Assembly (NCBI RefSeq): GCF_008806755.1
Contig: NZ_WAAU01000008.1
Coordinates: forward strand, 787,139 to 851,138
From: Tenacibaculum aiptasiae
GTDB taxonomy: Bacteria > Bacteroidota > Bacteroidia > Flavobacteriales > Flavobacteriaceae
DNA length: 64,000 nucleotides
Direction: 5' to 3'
Below, piece after piece: positions 26,144 through 35,093 of this stretch. The notes under the pieces are model-generated. The model worked only from the letters and a program-made list of their open reading frames with translations. It had not been told where the DNA came from and did not search any database. The first letter of the stretch is position 1. Each line of letters begins with the position of its first letter. A program made the position numbers and the translations under genes.

Positions 26144-26605
26144 CTGAAAAAGAAACTACTCATATCCATTATTAGCCTTGGCTTTATAGGGCTTCTCTTC
26201 TATTATTTCGCTTGGTCATTATCACCAGGAAGTTATGCTAAAGCAGAAACTTACCTATTAGCTGTTCCTGAAGATACTTTGATTGCTATTATAAAAGAAG
26301 TTAAATCTGAACATAAAGATATTGCTCCACAACCAGTGAGGTATCCAGATGGTAAACATAGTTATTGGTACTCCATCTATTTTCAATACCAAGACAACCA
26401 ACAACACATACATACTTGGATTAGGAAAAAAAATAAAAGCCATACTACTTTTGCTTTTGCAGGTTATAAAGATGCAAATAGTACGGAAGGATGGATTGCT
26501 GCCAATGAATACTTTTGGTGGTGGAAAAACAATGATGCTAAAACCAAGTTTGAAACTAACATCCTTAGTAAAATAAAAACCAAAATAAAAGAACGAGGTT
26601 TATAA
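26144..26605 (+). CDS. Small membrane-anchored protein with unusual start
   Basis: The frame is open from 26096 and encodes KKKLLISIISLGFIGLLFYYFAW (a clear membrane or signal helix) followed by a polar domain of about 115 aa with YSIYFQYQD, GWIAANEYFWWWK and a lysine-rich end. There is no ATG, GTG or in-frame TTG before the helix; CTG at 26144 directly precedes AAAAAGAAA and is the best candidate, perhaps a mutated ATG. A TTG at 26279 would remove the helix. No family is recognised. It follows the restriction gene by 20 nt but may be unrelated. Confidence 0.5.
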   Translation: MKKKLLISIISLGFIGLLFYYFAWSLSPGSYAKAETYLLAVPEDTLIAIIKEVKSEHKDIAPQPVRYPDGKHSYWYSIYFQYQDNQQHIHTWIRKKNKSHTTFAFAGYKDANSTEGWIAANEYFWWWKNNDAKTKFETNILSKIKTKIKERGL

Positions 26606-26868
26606 TCCTTTTAAAACAAGAACACTAAAAAAAGCTCTTTTTCGGGGCATATCGTCAAAAAAACGTTAAAAACTCGTACAAAATCAGTCGTTTATACATT
26701 TTTTTCATTACATTAGTACCGCTATAGAAATTGTATGTACATGCTAATTTGCTATGTCCCTTACTAAAATTACCCTTCATACTACATTCAATTTTTAAAT
26801 AACCTTACATACAACTGTGCTATTAATTAGCCAAAAAAATGTAATTATTAATTTAAAAATTCTAGGAA

Positions 26869-27570
26869 ATGAAGTACTACTTATCTGAAAACAAGTTAAC
26901 AGACGAAGACAACTATTTAGCACGCGTATTAGTAGAACGCACTATTGATCAGGACATGCTAATTACCAAAATGCTACGCAAACGTAACTTGGTAAGTAAA
27001 ACAGACATTGTTGCTGTATTAAACTCTTATTATGAAGAAGTAATCCAATGTATTAACGACGGTGATAATATTACCTTACCTATTGCCAATATCAGTTATT
27101 CTATAACCGGTGTTTTTGATACGGATGAAGACAGTTTTACAGACGACAAACACAAACTGCAAATCAACCTTAACGGTGGTCGATTAATTAAGGATTTAGC
27201 AGAAAACATACCTTTAAAAAAGGTATCTCCTCCACCTGCAAGTACAGAAATTACACATGTAAAAGATATTAAATCGGATACTGTAAATACCTCTATTACC
27301 TCAGAGGGTGTTTTTGAGTTGAGAGGAAGTCGTTTAAGAATAGATGGTGAACATGCCGACATAGGATTATACTTTGTTGCGGAAGACAACACCGAAACTA
27401 AAGTAGAACACTTAGTAGTAAACGGTCTTACTAAAATTATTGCCCAAGCTCCTACGCTAACCTCGGGCGATTATCGAATCCGAATAAAAACTCAAGCTAC
27501 TGCAAACAGTGGCGTATATTTAAAAGAAGTACGAATAACTGACACTACTTTTTCGATCAATGTAGCCTAA
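26869..27570 (+). CDS. HU-like DNA-binding domain fused to C-terminal Ig-like domain (DUF4469 type)
   Basis: A 233-aa protein. Residues 1-110 resemble the Bacteroidetes HU-like module: ARVLVERTIDQDMLITKMLRKRNLVSKTDIVAVLNSYYEEV and NGGRLIKDLAENI. After a Pro-rich linker (KKVSPPPAST), residues about 140-233 form a beta-rich Ig-like domain with GVFELRGSRLRIDGEHADIGLYFV. HU-Ig proteins are common in Bacteroidetes, with nucleoid or surface roles proposed. It is monocistronic with its own terminator. Confidence 0.75.
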   Translation: MKYYLSENKLTDEDNYLARVLVERTIDQDMLITKMLRKRNLVSKTDIVAVLNSYYEEVIQCINDGDNITLPIANISYSITGVFDTDEDSFTDDKHKLQINLNGGRLIKDLAENIPLKKVSPPPASTEITHVKDIKSDTVNTSITSEGVFELRGSRLRIDGEHADIGLYFVAEDNTETKVEHLVVNGLTKIIAQAPTLTSGDYRIRIKTQATANSGVYLKEVRITDTTFSINVA

Positions 27571-27584
27571 ATAAAGGCTTCATG

Positions 27585-27619
27585 AACCCAATTGCCATAA
27601 GCAATTGGGTTTCTTTTTT
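27585..27619 (+). terminator. Terminator of the HU-Ig gene
   Basis: A perfect 11-bp stem, AACCCAATTGC (27585-27595) with GCAATTGGGTT (27601-27611), loop CATAA, followed by TCTTTTTT. It lies 15 nt after the stop codon. Confidence 0.92.
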
Positions 27620-27659
27620 ATACCTACTTATAATTTTACTGTACAATCTTTATAAAATT

Positions 27660-27745
27660 CACTCGTACGGGTGAGCTTTAGTCACTCACTCGAGTGAACT
27701 CTGCTCACTCGTACCTGTGAGCAACACTCACTCGTACGAGTGAGT
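27660..27745. repeat. Array of four CACTCGTACGAGTG-like palindromes
   Basis: Four palindromes occur within 86 bp: CACTCGTACGGGTG (27660-27673), TCACTCGAGTGA (27686-27697), GCTCACTCGTACCTGTGAGC (27703-27722) and ACTCACTCGTACGAGTGAGT (27726-27745, perfect over 20 bp). The array lies in the 379-bp gap between the HU-Ig terminator and the next promoter. Each could form a hairpin or bind a dimeric protein; the function is unknown. Confidence 0.9.
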
Positions 27746-27834
27746 TAATCCAACAAGAAAACCGATTGTTTTAACAAGTATTTTTAGGAGACTCTTGTAA
27801 AAAAGGGTACTTTAAAGATTTCTACATAAAAAAA

Positions 27835-27901
27835 GTAAGGTAAAACCTTACTTTAAGTACGGGTTTTCTCAAAAAACCTTTTTTATAAAATGGTAGGTTT
27901 G
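27835..27901 (+). promoter_or_regulatory. CCTTACTT-motif promoter, site 2 (upstream of a lipoprotein gene)
   Basis: GTAAGGTAAAACCTTACTTT then AAGTACGG (27835-27862) contains two dyads, GTAAGG/CCTTAC and CCTTACTT/AAGTACGG. TAGGTTTG at 27894-27901 is a consensus -7 box, 48 nt after the CCTTACTT block exactly as at site 1. Sites 1 and 2 also share AAATGGTAGGTTTG around the -7 box. Confidence 0.6.
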
Positions 27902-27949
27902 TTTCCCCTTAGTTAAGAATATTATTTATTATCTAAACTAACACACATC

Positions 27950-28504
27950 ATGAAAACAAGAAGTATCAAACTAGTATCATTTAGCATACTCTTTGCACTA
28001 TTGGGTAGTTGTTCTTCTATCCCCCCAGAGTTTGCCATGGCAATGCAAAAAGAAAAAGAAGGGATTCAACTCTTAAAAAAGCGACACCAAAAAACCGTCG
28101 TTGAATTAACCGAAAACTGGTACAACGAGCGTCGTAATAGGTTGCTTTTTATAAAAGAATTGGAAATTAAAAAAATTACTTTACAAGTGAATGATCCTTC
28201 TGGAAAAGGCAATATTACTGTGTTAAAAAAGGACGCCTTTGCTAAAATCAATCAGCAATTTAACGAGGCAATGGAAATGGCTGGTAAAATAAAACAAGAA
28301 TTAATCAAAGGCTATGCCGACAGTGACAACTGGAACAAACTGGTAAAGCTGAATGCTATTAATTTAGAAATGACCCGATCGCTAACAGATTTAAATGCTT
28401 CGCAAAGAGCTTTTTATTTAGAATTGGTTGGACAAAACGTTCCCTTTCCTAGCGATTTTATAAACGAACAAACACAAGAGCTTCTCAACCGCGTAAAAAA
28501 ATAG
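27950..28504 (+). CDS. Lipoprotein of unknown function
   Basis: A 184-aa protein with a lipoprotein signal peptide: hydrophobic core SFSILFALLGS then Cys21 (lipobox LLGSC). The mature part is helical and charged (KEKEGIQLLKKRHQKTVVELTENWYNERR). No family is recognised. It is driven by the CCTTACTT-motif promoter and followed after 3 nt by a small soluble protein, so the two form an operon. Confidence 0.7.
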   Translation: MKTRSIKLVSFSILFALLGSCSSIPPEFAMAMQKEKEGIQLLKKRHQKTVVELTENWYNERRNRLLFIKELEIKKITLQVNDPSGKGNITVLKKDAFAKINQQFNEAMEMAGKIKQELIKGYADSDNWNKLVKLNAINLEMTRSLTDLNASQRAFYLELVGQNVPFPSDFINEQTQELLNRVKK

Positions 28505-28507
28505 ATT

Positions 28508-28768
28508 ATGACACCTCAAGAAAAATATGTCAAAGCTTTAAAAGATTTATTACAAGCTCAAAAAGAAGTGCAAGCAGCGGAAAGCAATCCTTTTAACTTA
28601 GGACTCCCTACTCACCTTGGACTTTCTGACGAAACTTTTATTACCAACGAACAATTAGCGGAACTAAGTACTATTATTGGAGAAGCTAGTGAAGACAACC
28701 AAAAGTTTGCTAAAATTTGGAATCTAGGAACCGATATTATTTTAAAAGCTAAATCGATATTCCTGTAA
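28508..28768 (+). CDS. Small hypothetical protein paired with the lipoprotein
   Basis: An 86-aa protein with no signal peptide; helical N-terminus YVKALKDLLQAQKEVQAAESNP and a Leu-rich middle. No family recognised. The 3-nt spacing after the lipoprotein gene and the terminator 30 nt downstream indicate a two-gene operon. The product may act with the lipoprotein, although one would be cytoplasmic and the other exported. Confidence 0.6.
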   Translation: MTPQEKYVKALKDLLQAQKEVQAAESNPFNLGLPTHLGLSDETFITNEQLAELSTIIGEASEDNQKFAKIWNLGTDIILKAKSIFL

Positions 28769-28797
28769 GCATTTATTAGCAACACTTTAGAACATAT

Positions 28798-28836
28798 AAA
28801 GATACTTTTCTATGAATTAGAAAGGTATCTTTTTTT
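28798..28836 (+). terminator. Terminator of the lipoprotein operon
   Basis: AAAGATACTTTTCT (28798-28811) pairs with AGAAAGGTATCTTT (28819-28832) with one G-U pair, followed by a T tract. Confidence 0.88.
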
Positions 28837-28874
28837 ATTTGGTATATTAGCACTTCGCTAAGAAAAAGAACAAA

Positions 28875-29432
28875 ATGCTAACTAATACAGTTTTTAATAA
28901 TTTACTTAAATTATCACTTCTCTTTTTTATTATCATTTCTTGTAAAAAAGAAACAGATAAAAAAGTTGAAACCGCCTCTCCTAAAATTAATCTAGCAACA
29001 GACATTACTGATTTCAAGGCTAAAATGACTGAATTAGATACTCTCAAAATTTGGTTTAATCATTCTATTTGTACGTATAGAGGGTTTGAACGAATTGAAA
29101 TTACAAAACAATCAGACTCCTTAAAAATAAAAACCGAATACAGAGAAGAAACTTTAGAAGAAAACCCTAAATGGGAACTTTATTATGAAAAAACAATTCC
29201 CATAACTGATACTATATGGAAATTTGAAGAATTCTTAAAACGAAACCAAAAAAGAAAAAGTCTTAAAAAGTTGGGAGTTCTACAAATTACTTTTAATGGA
29301 ACTAGAGTTCATTATACGACCGATCGTTTATCCGATTTAAATAGGTTTAGGTCTGATTATTTTCAAACAATGAAAACATTACATCCTGAAAATAAAAATG
29401 AAATATACGGAATTGAAGCTATCGAAGAGTAA
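28875..29432 (+). CDS. Lipoprotein of unknown function
   Basis: A 185-aa protein with a type II signal sequence (LLKLSLLFFIIIS then Cys23, followed by Lys-Lys). The mature part contains WFNHSICTYRGFERIEITK and GVLQITFNGTRVHYTTDRLSDL, with no family I recognise. It is followed after 12 nt by the DUF4240 gene, probably in one transcript. Confidence 0.65.
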   Translation: MLTNTVFNNLLKLSLLFFIIISCKKETDKKVETASPKINLATDITDFKAKMTELDTLKIWFNHSICTYRGFERIEITKQSDSLKIKTEYREETLEENPKWELYYEKTIPITDTIWKFEEFLKRNQKRKSLKKLGVLQITFNGTRVHYTTDRLSDLNRFRSDYFQTMKTLHPENKNEIYGIEAIEE

Positions 29433-29444
29433 ACTACACACAAA

Positions 29445-30419
29445 ATGAATCATTTAATCAACACAGGAAAGAAAAGAACCATATTGATTTCAATAAGTAT
29501 TTTATTGATTTCAATCCACACTATCTATTTCTATCATTCAGTAAGACCAGAAATAGAAGTCAAAAAACTTATTAGTCAACTAGTACGATTCTCTTTAACT
29601 CTTGGGCTTTTAATAATGGTATATAAAGGGAAAAGCTGGGCTAAAAATATTTCATTAGTATTATTTTCTATAGCTGTTTTAATAGCCTCTGTAAGCTTTT
29701 TTACTATCAATGCTCCTATTCTTAATAAAATTCCATTAATCGTAATGATTTTTATCTACTCAATGGCTATTCATCATTTTGGTTTTTCTAGTAGTTATAA
29801 GGCTTTTTTTGATTTTCAGAATAGTGGTACAAGAAGCTTTTCAACTGAACAAACTATAATCTCTAAAAAGATTGAAAACACAAATGTAGAAACAGTTATT
29901 TCTTCTTATGATAGTATTATGGAAACGAATAAGTTTTGGAACATTATTGAAACTACTAAAAACAAGAGTCTAGGAGATTACGAACAACAACAAATTGAAC
30001 TTGAAAAAGAGTTATATAAACTAACAGCTAATGAAGTTTTAGAATTTGATAATAAATTCAGAACCTTAAGGGGAAATATTTATAACTGGGATTTTTGGGC
30101 TGCCGCTTATATTATAAATGGAGGTTGCTCTGATGATTGTTTTTCAGATTTCAGAGGTTGGCTAATTGGGCAAGGAAAATCGGTTTTTGAAAATGCTATA
30201 ATTAATATAGAATCTCTTACAGAACTCAAGGATACAAATGATGGAGATTGGGAAGGATTAAGCTATATAGCTACTAGTGTTTATGAAGAAAAAACAGGAA
30301 AAGAAATGTCTATTGGTATTAGTGAAAACTTTAATATAACAGGAGAAGAATGGGATGAAGATTCTGATGATTTGAAAAATAGATACCCTAAACTATGGGC
30401 TACATTTGGAATGGAATAG
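29445..30419 (+). CDS. DUF4240 domain protein with N-terminal membrane region
   Basis: A 324-aa protein. Residues about 10-115 contain four hydrophobic segments; residues about 160-320 match DUF4240: KFWNIIETTKNKS, YNWDFWAAAYIINGGCSDDCFSDFRGWLIGQGKSVFENA. DUF4240 proteins are usually soluble, often in polymorphic-toxin or accessory loci, so membrane fusion is less usual. The biochemical function is unknown. Confidence 0.75.
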   Translation: MNHLINTGKKRTILISISILLISIHTIYFYHSVRPEIEVKKLISQLVRFSLTLGLLIMVYKGKSWAKNISLVLFSIAVLIASVSFFTINAPILNKIPLIVMIFIYSMAIHHFGFSSSYKAFFDFQNSGTRSFSTEQTIISKKIENTNVETVISSYDSIMETNKFWNIIETTKNKSLGDYEQQQIELEKELYKLTANEVLEFDNKFRTLRGNIYNWDFWAAAYIINGGCSDDCFSDFRGWLIGQGKSVFENAIINIESLTELKDTNDGDWEGLSYIATSVYEEKTGKEMSIGISENFNITGEEWDEDSDDLKNRYPKLWATFGME

Positions 30420-30466
30420 TAATCAACGCTAAACTCTTAAAAAACAATAAATCAAATACTCAAAAA

Positions 30467-31069
30467 ATGAAAAAAACATTTTTCCTTTTTAACCTTTTAA
30501 TTTTAATTACTATAAGTTCAATTGCTCAAGAACAGTTGACCCTAGATCAATTCAAAGAGTTTTGTGATTCTTCTGGACTTGTTTTTAAAATGCCCGTTGG
30601 TTATAAAGTTACTAAGGTTAAAGAAAATCCTAATTTAGGATATTCTTTTGCCGTAATTAACAAGGATGCTTCTATGGAGATAAGGTATACTATTTGGCCA
30701 CTAAAGGCTGCATTGAAAGCCTATGAAGCATCTTTAAAGGATGAAAGTTCAATGATGATTTCTCCTAACAATATTTATAAAGGGAGAATTCAAGCGAATG
30801 TTTTAAATATGACAGGTGGACAGATGTATAACATAGGTCGCTTTCCTCCACAAGCTGTAAAGAAAGAATTTAATGCAGACGATGGAGGATCGTGTTTTTT
30901 AAATTTCAATTCAGAATTTGGAAAAGGATATAAACATGGTCAATTTATTTATTTGCATAAAGACAATACCGCCGATGTTATTATCACCTTTATGAGTAAC
31001 GATAAGGAAAAACATTCTGACTTAATGATGGAAGGCTTTTATTCTTTGAAGTTTAAAAGTGAAGAATAG
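30467..31069 (+). CDS. Secreted hypothetical protein
   Basis: The ATG at 30467 gives a 200-aa protein with a signal peptide (MKKTFFLFNLLILITISSIAQ, cleavage near residue 21). The longer frame to 30395 would bury the signal and overlap the DUF4240 gene. The mature part has MPVGYKVTKVKENPNLGYSF and FPPQAVKKEFNADDGGSCFL. No family recognised; it is periplasmic or surface located. Confidence 0.65.
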   Translation: MKKTFFLFNLLILITISSIAQEQLTLDQFKEFCDSSGLVFKMPVGYKVTKVKENPNLGYSFAVINKDASMEIRYTIWPLKAALKAYEASLKDESSMMISPNNIYKGRIQANVLNMTGGQMYNIGRFPPQAVKKEFNADDGGSCFLNFNSEFGKGYKHGQFIYLHKDNTADVIITFMSNDKEKHSDLMMEGFYSLKFKSEE

Positions 31070-31306
31070 AATAAGTACCTATTCATTATAAAAAAATTAT
31101 TTGACATAAACTCTTCAATAAACAGGTATAAAACCTATCAAATGGATATTGGGTTGTCGGAAATAACATCCCAAACTCGGGATGGAATCTTAAAAACCTA
31201 TTTTTAGATATAATTCATCTTTTGGTTTATTGTAAATGCTATTTATTTTTTAATTGAAAAAAGAAAGCAAAAAGTCAAATCATAACATAGTTTCCTTACA
31301 ACTCAA

Positions 31307-31792
31307 ATGAAAGAAATAAAAGAAAATATCGTAGGTCAAAAAATAGTTAAAGTAGTTTATAGTGAAGTAAACGACCATGAAGGAAGTTTTTATTTTGATG
31401 GCTTTGATACTTTTGATCACGCAATCAATATTCAAATGGAAAATGGATACTGCTGGAATTTAGGTTGGAAAAATGATGAATACTTTGAGTTTGATGAAGG
31501 CTTTTTTAAGAAAAACAAATACATTAAAGAAGAAGAAATAATAACTTGGGAAGCCACTAACAGGTGGATTAAAGTTCTTAATTCAAAAGTTTCCGATTTT
31601 AACGCAATCTATATTGACGAAGCTGGTTTGATTATTAAAAGAATAATAATTGATTTTGAGAATAAAGAAAAAGTAAACATTCTAATTTCATCAGCACTAA
31701 ACCAAACCAAAACAATTCCTTCTCCTTTAGATTATGAATTTGGTGGTGAAATTTATGTTATTCATGAAGAAAGCTTGTTGTTAAGTAACTAG
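31307..31792 (+). CDS. Hypothetical cytoplasmic protein
   Basis: A 161-aa acidic protein without a signal peptide. Segments such as GSFYFDGFDTFDHAINIQMENGYCWNLGWKNDEYFEFDEG are reminiscent of immunity or DUF proteins found in polymorphic-toxin neighbourhoods, but I cannot name a family. It stands alone, preceded by a 237-bp gap holding a small CATCCC/GGGATG hairpin. Confidence 0.55.
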   Translation: MKEIKENIVGQKIVKVVYSEVNDHEGSFYFDGFDTFDHAINIQMENGYCWNLGWKNDEYFEFDEGFFKKNKYIKEEEIITWEATNRWIKVLNSKVSDFNAIYIDEAGLIIKRIIIDFENKEKVNILISSALNQTKTIPSPLDYEFGGEIYVIHEESLLLSN

Positions 31793-31855
31793 ACTTTAAA
31801 CAATGTAACCTGATTTAATTTCAAGTCGTCTAAACAGAAAACTTAGAAATTAATC

Positions 31856-33325
31856 ATGAAAAAAACATTCCTTTTCCTTGCTTTAGCTGGTGTTTTACAA
31901 AGTAATCTCCATCAACTGCAGGCACAAGAAGCAACTCCTACTACTACCCTATTTTCGAGAATAGATAACTATTTTACTACTGGAACCAAAAATGGTTTTT
32001 CTGGCGCTATTACTGTAGTTAAAAACGGTAAAACAATTATTAATAAGGGGTATGGTATTGCCAATAAAGAAACTAACAGTCTTAACAACCCGAATACTAT
32101 TTTTGATATTGGTTCTAATACCAAACAGTTTACTGCTACTGCAATTTTAAAACTTGCTGAGTTAGGCAAACTAAAGCTAATCGATCCTTTAAGCAAGTAT
32201 TTTAAAGAGCTTCCTACCGACAAACAAAATATTACAATTCATCAATTACTTGCTCATTCCGCTGGATTTACAGATTCTATTGGTCGTGATTTTACTGAAA
32301 TATCGCAAAAAGACTTCTTTGAAAAACTTTTTGCTACACCTTTATTATCCAAACCTGGAGAAAAATACTCTTACTCTAATGTTGGTTATAGTGTACTTGG
32401 GAGAATTATAGAACTTACTTCTGGTCAACCTTATGAGGTATTTTTAAACAACTATCTTTTTACACCTGCGGGAATGTCACAAACCGGATATCTTTTACCA
32501 AAATGGGATACCAATCAAATCTCTCGTAGTTATAACCGAGGTATTATTGAAGGGAAATCGCCTATTTTTCGTTATCAAAAAGACAAAGGAGTTAACTGGC
32601 ATTTGAAAGCTAATGGCGGTATCAATTCTACTCAAAACGATATGCTTCTTTGGCATAAAGCCTTAAAGGAGCACAAAATTTTATCGAAAGCATCTTTAGA
32701 AAAATTGCTTACTCCTGTAATTCATTATTCAAGTGGAAAATATAAATATGCTTATGCCTGTGGTTGGGGTGTTCGAATTTTAGAAAACAATATTAAAAGA
32801 GTAGCTCACAACGGATCTAATGGTTCTTATTCACATTCGCTCATATGGTTTCCTAAAGAAGATATTTATATTGTATATGCAACCAATGCCAATAGCGACC
32901 GAGTTGAATTTGCTGCCTATCCTGTTGCAAAAATGCTATTGGATGAAAACTATGTTCCTAAACCAATACAAAACAATATTTTCTCATTTATATTGGAGTA
33001 TGCAAAACAACACCCTTCTAATAAACACAAAGAATTAATTGCTATTTTAAAAGAGCAATACAAAGATGATTTTACCCACTCGGGGGTTTTAAATACTACT
33101 GCCTACCTCATCCTTAAATCGAATAAGAATCAAGATTGGGCATTGGAATTATTTAAAGAGAATGTAAAACTATATCCTAAAGACGGTAACCTTTGGGACT
33201 CTTTAGCCGATGGATATAAAGCCCATAATTTAACTAAGGATGCTATTAAAAGTTATCAAAAAGCCGTTGAGTTGGGCTATACCGATTCGCAAAAAAAACT
33301 TGATGACTTGGTTAAGAATAATTAA
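31856..33325 (+). CDS. Serine hydrolase of beta-lactamase class C family with C-terminal TPR
   Basis: A 489-aa exported protein with a signal peptide of about 24 aa (ends HQLQAQ). The penicillin-binding fold shows SNTK (nucleophile Ser87, Lys90), YSN at 173-175 and HNGSNGS near the third motif. The C-terminal 100 residues include TPR-like helices (AIKSYQKAVELGY). Members are esterases, D-aminopeptidases or peptidases, and few are real beta-lactamases; substrate unknown. A weak hairpin follows. Confidence 0.82.
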   Translation: MKKTFLFLALAGVLQSNLHQLQAQEATPTTTLFSRIDNYFTTGTKNGFSGAITVVKNGKTIINKGYGIANKETNSLNNPNTIFDIGSNTKQFTATAILKLAELGKLKLIDPLSKYFKELPTDKQNITIHQLLAHSAGFTDSIGRDFTEISQKDFFEKLFATPLLSKPGEKYSYSNVGYSVLGRIIELTSGQPYEVFLNNYLFTPAGMSQTGYLLPKWDTNQISRSYNRGIIEGKSPIFRYQKDKGVNWHLKANGGINSTQNDMLLWHKALKEHKILSKASLEKLLTPVIHYSSGKYKYAYACGWGVRILENNIKRVAHNGSNGSYSHSLIWFPKEDIYIVYATNANSDRVEFAAYPVAKMLLDENYVPKPIQNNIFSFILEYAKQHPSNKHKELIAILKEQYKDDFTHSGVLNTTAYLILKSNKNQDWALELFKENVKLYPKDGNLWDSLADGYKAHNLTKDAIKSYQKAVELGYTDSQKKLDDLVKNN

Positions 33326-33339
33326 AAACTAATACTTAT

Positions 33340-33370
33340 AAGGAAAGTCCAAGAGGATTTTCCTTTGTTT
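33340..33370 (+). terminator. Probable terminator after the serine hydrolase
   Basis: AAGGAAA (33340-33346) pairs with TTTCCTT (33359-33365), followed by TGTTTT. The stem is short, so confidence is moderate. Confidence 0.55.
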
Positions 33371-33436
33371 TAGTACTTTAGTTCTCAGTTATGTGCATGA
33401 TTACACGAACTCCAAACCAAGCAACTGAGAAAATTA

Positions 33437-34018
33437 ATGGACAAAACCATACTGAATACTTATTTCCATTCCTTATTTCCTATTGAAAAAGAGGTTGTTG
33501 AAGAAATTACAAAACCATTTTGTGATTTTACATTAACTAAAAACACTATTTTATTAAATAAAGATACTATTAGTACCAAAACATATTTTTTAGAAAAAGG
33601 CTATGTAAGGTCTTATATTTTAAATGAAGACAATGAAGAAGTAACTACTAATATTTATTCTGCTCCTTGTTTTGTAAATGATTTTTTATCCTTCTTTAAA
33701 AAGCAACCTACTAAAGGAATATATAAAACCATAACCGATTGTTCTTTTTGGGAAACTAGTTTGGAAAATGTACAAATCAACTTTCATAATATTGTAGACT
33801 TTAGAGAATTTAGCAGGCTTTTGTTTGTGATTAATTACTCTAAATTAAATGATCGTTTAATTGAAATGGCTAGTCAAAAAGCAGAAACTAGATATTTAAA
33901 CTTGCTTAAAGAGCAACCTCATATTTTTCAACATGTTCCTCTTAAAATTATTGCTTCTTACTTAGGTATTACCGATAGTAGTTTAAGTAGAATTAGGAAA
34001 GAAGTAAGCAAAATTTAA
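33437..34018 (+). CDS. Crp/Fnr-family transcriptional regulator
   Basis: A 193-aa protein with an N-terminal cyclic-nucleotide-binding-like beta roll (residues about 30-110; FLEKGYVRSYILNEDNEEVTTNIYS) and a C-terminal winged HTH ending IIASYLGITDSSLSRIRKEV. No Cys cluster for an iron-sulfur centre. Its recognition helix is nearly identical to that of the second Crp/Fnr protein (40506-41084). The next gene, a ketopantoate reductase-like gene, has a palindrome in its promoter that is probably this protein's operator. Confidence 0.88.
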   Translation: MDKTILNTYFHSLFPIEKEVVEEITKPFCDFTLTKNTILLNKDTISTKTYFLEKGYVRSYILNEDNEEVTTNIYSAPCFVNDFLSFFKKQPTKGIYKTITDCSFWETSLENVQINFHNIVDFREFSRLLFVINYSKLNDRLIEMASQKAETRYLNLLKEQPHIFQHVPLKIIASYLGITDSSLSRIRKEVSKI

Positions 34019-34021
34019 TTT

Positions 34022-34037
34022 CTTGTCATTTGGCAAG
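34022..34037 (+). promoter_or_regulatory. Crp/Fnr-type operator A
   Basis: CTTGTCATTTGGCAAG, dyad CTTG-x-CA-xx-TG-x-CAAG. It starts 3 nt after the regulator's stop codon and ends 47 nt before the ATG of the reductase gene. A -7-like CATCTTTG lies 22 nt downstream, placing the dyad near -41, a class II activator position. The same palindrome occurs at 40485-40500 behind the paralogous regulator. Confidence 0.75.
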
Positions 34038-34084
34038 TATTTATTTCCAACAGAGTATTCATCTTTGTAAAAAAATATTTAAAA

Positions 34085-35032
34085 ATGAGTAAAAAACACA
34101 TTGTTATTATTGGGCTAGGTGGTGTTGGAGGTTATTTTGGTTTTAAAATATCTCAGGAAAACGAAGCAACTAAAACGAATACAATATCGTTTGTTGCAAG
34201 AGCTCAAACCTACGAAACTGTAAAAAAGAAAGGACTTACTTTACACTCTCCTGAGCATAAAAACAGTAATACCCAACCTGACTTTATACACCAACATATT
34301 TCAGATATTCAACAACCAGATGTAGTTTTTATTTGTGTAAAAGAGTATGATTTAGAAAATGTTTGCAAACAGTTAACCTCCGTAATTAATCAACATACTA
34401 TTTTGATTCCTATGATGAATGGTGCCGATATTTATGATCGAATCCGTACCATTATTCCTCATAATACCACTTTACCTTCCTGTGTTTATGTGGCTTCTCA
34501 TATAAAAGAAAAAGGGATTGTTGAGCACAAAGGGAAATCAGGGAAACTAATCTTTGGTAGAGATCCTGAACATTCTTCAGAAGATCTAAATTGGATTATA
34601 GACTTGATGGAGAACAGTAAAATAAATTACGATTTTAAAGAGAATGCTTTAATTGACATTTGGACTAAATTTATCTTTATTGCTAGTTTTGGTTTGGTTA
34701 CCGCTAAATACAACTCCTCTATTGGTGCTATATGTACTGTTGAAGAGCAAAAAGAGGAAGCTTCGCAAATTATGGCTGAGATAAAATCTATTGCCGATAA
34801 AAAAGGCATTCACTTAGCAGATGACATTATTGAAAAAACATTTGAAAAAGCTTCTACATTTCCATCGCAAACACCTACCTCTTTACAACTTGATGTAAAC
34901 TCTGGCAAAAAAGAAAATGAATTAAATTTATTTGCTGGTGCTATTATTAGGTACGGAAAAGAAACCAATAGTCATACTTCTTTTACCCAAAAGGTATATC
35001 AAGACATTAAAACCATACATAATATAATATAG
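34085..35032 (+). CDS. Ketopantoate reductase family protein (ApbA/PanE)
   Basis: A 315-aa protein with the N-terminal NADP-binding motif HIVIIGLGGVGGYFGFKIS, the segment VFICVKEYDLENV, and LIPMMNGADIYDRI, then the C-terminal ApbA_C domain (KFIFIASFGLVTAKYNSSIGAI). The family includes 2-dehydropantoate reductases of pantothenate synthesis, but many members have other 2-keto-acid substrates; regulation by an adjacent Crp/Fnr protein suggests a conditional role. A terminator follows. Confidence 0.82.
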   Translation: MSKKHIVIIGLGGVGGYFGFKISQENEATKTNTISFVARAQTYETVKKKGLTLHSPEHKNSNTQPDFIHQHISDIQQPDVVFICVKEYDLENVCKQLTSVINQHTILIPMMNGADIYDRIRTIIPHNTTLPSCVYVASHIKEKGIVEHKGKSGKLIFGRDPEHSSEDLNWIIDLMENSKINYDFKENALIDIWTKFIFIASFGLVTAKYNSSIGAICTVEEQKEEASQIMAEIKSIADKKGIHLADDIIEKTFEKASTFPSQTPTSLQLDVNSGKKENELNLFAGAIIRYGKETNSHTSFTQKVYQDIKTIHNII

Positions 35033-35040
35033 TATAAAAT

Positions 35041-35077
35041 TAATAGCGATTTTAGCAGTAAACTAAAATCGCTATTA
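35041..35077. terminator. Terminator between convergent genes
   Basis: TAATAGCGATTTTAG (35041-35055) pairs perfectly with CTAAAATCGCTATTA (35063-35077), loop CAGTAAA. It lies between the reductase (plus) and serine hydrolase (minus) stops, so it can act on both strands. Confidence 0.88.
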
Positions 35078-35093
35078 TATTTACGTCAAAGAA

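Noticed and set aside
27660..27745. CRISPR array
   Set aside because: The repeats are palindromes of unequal length with spacers of only a few bases, and no cas genes are nearby.
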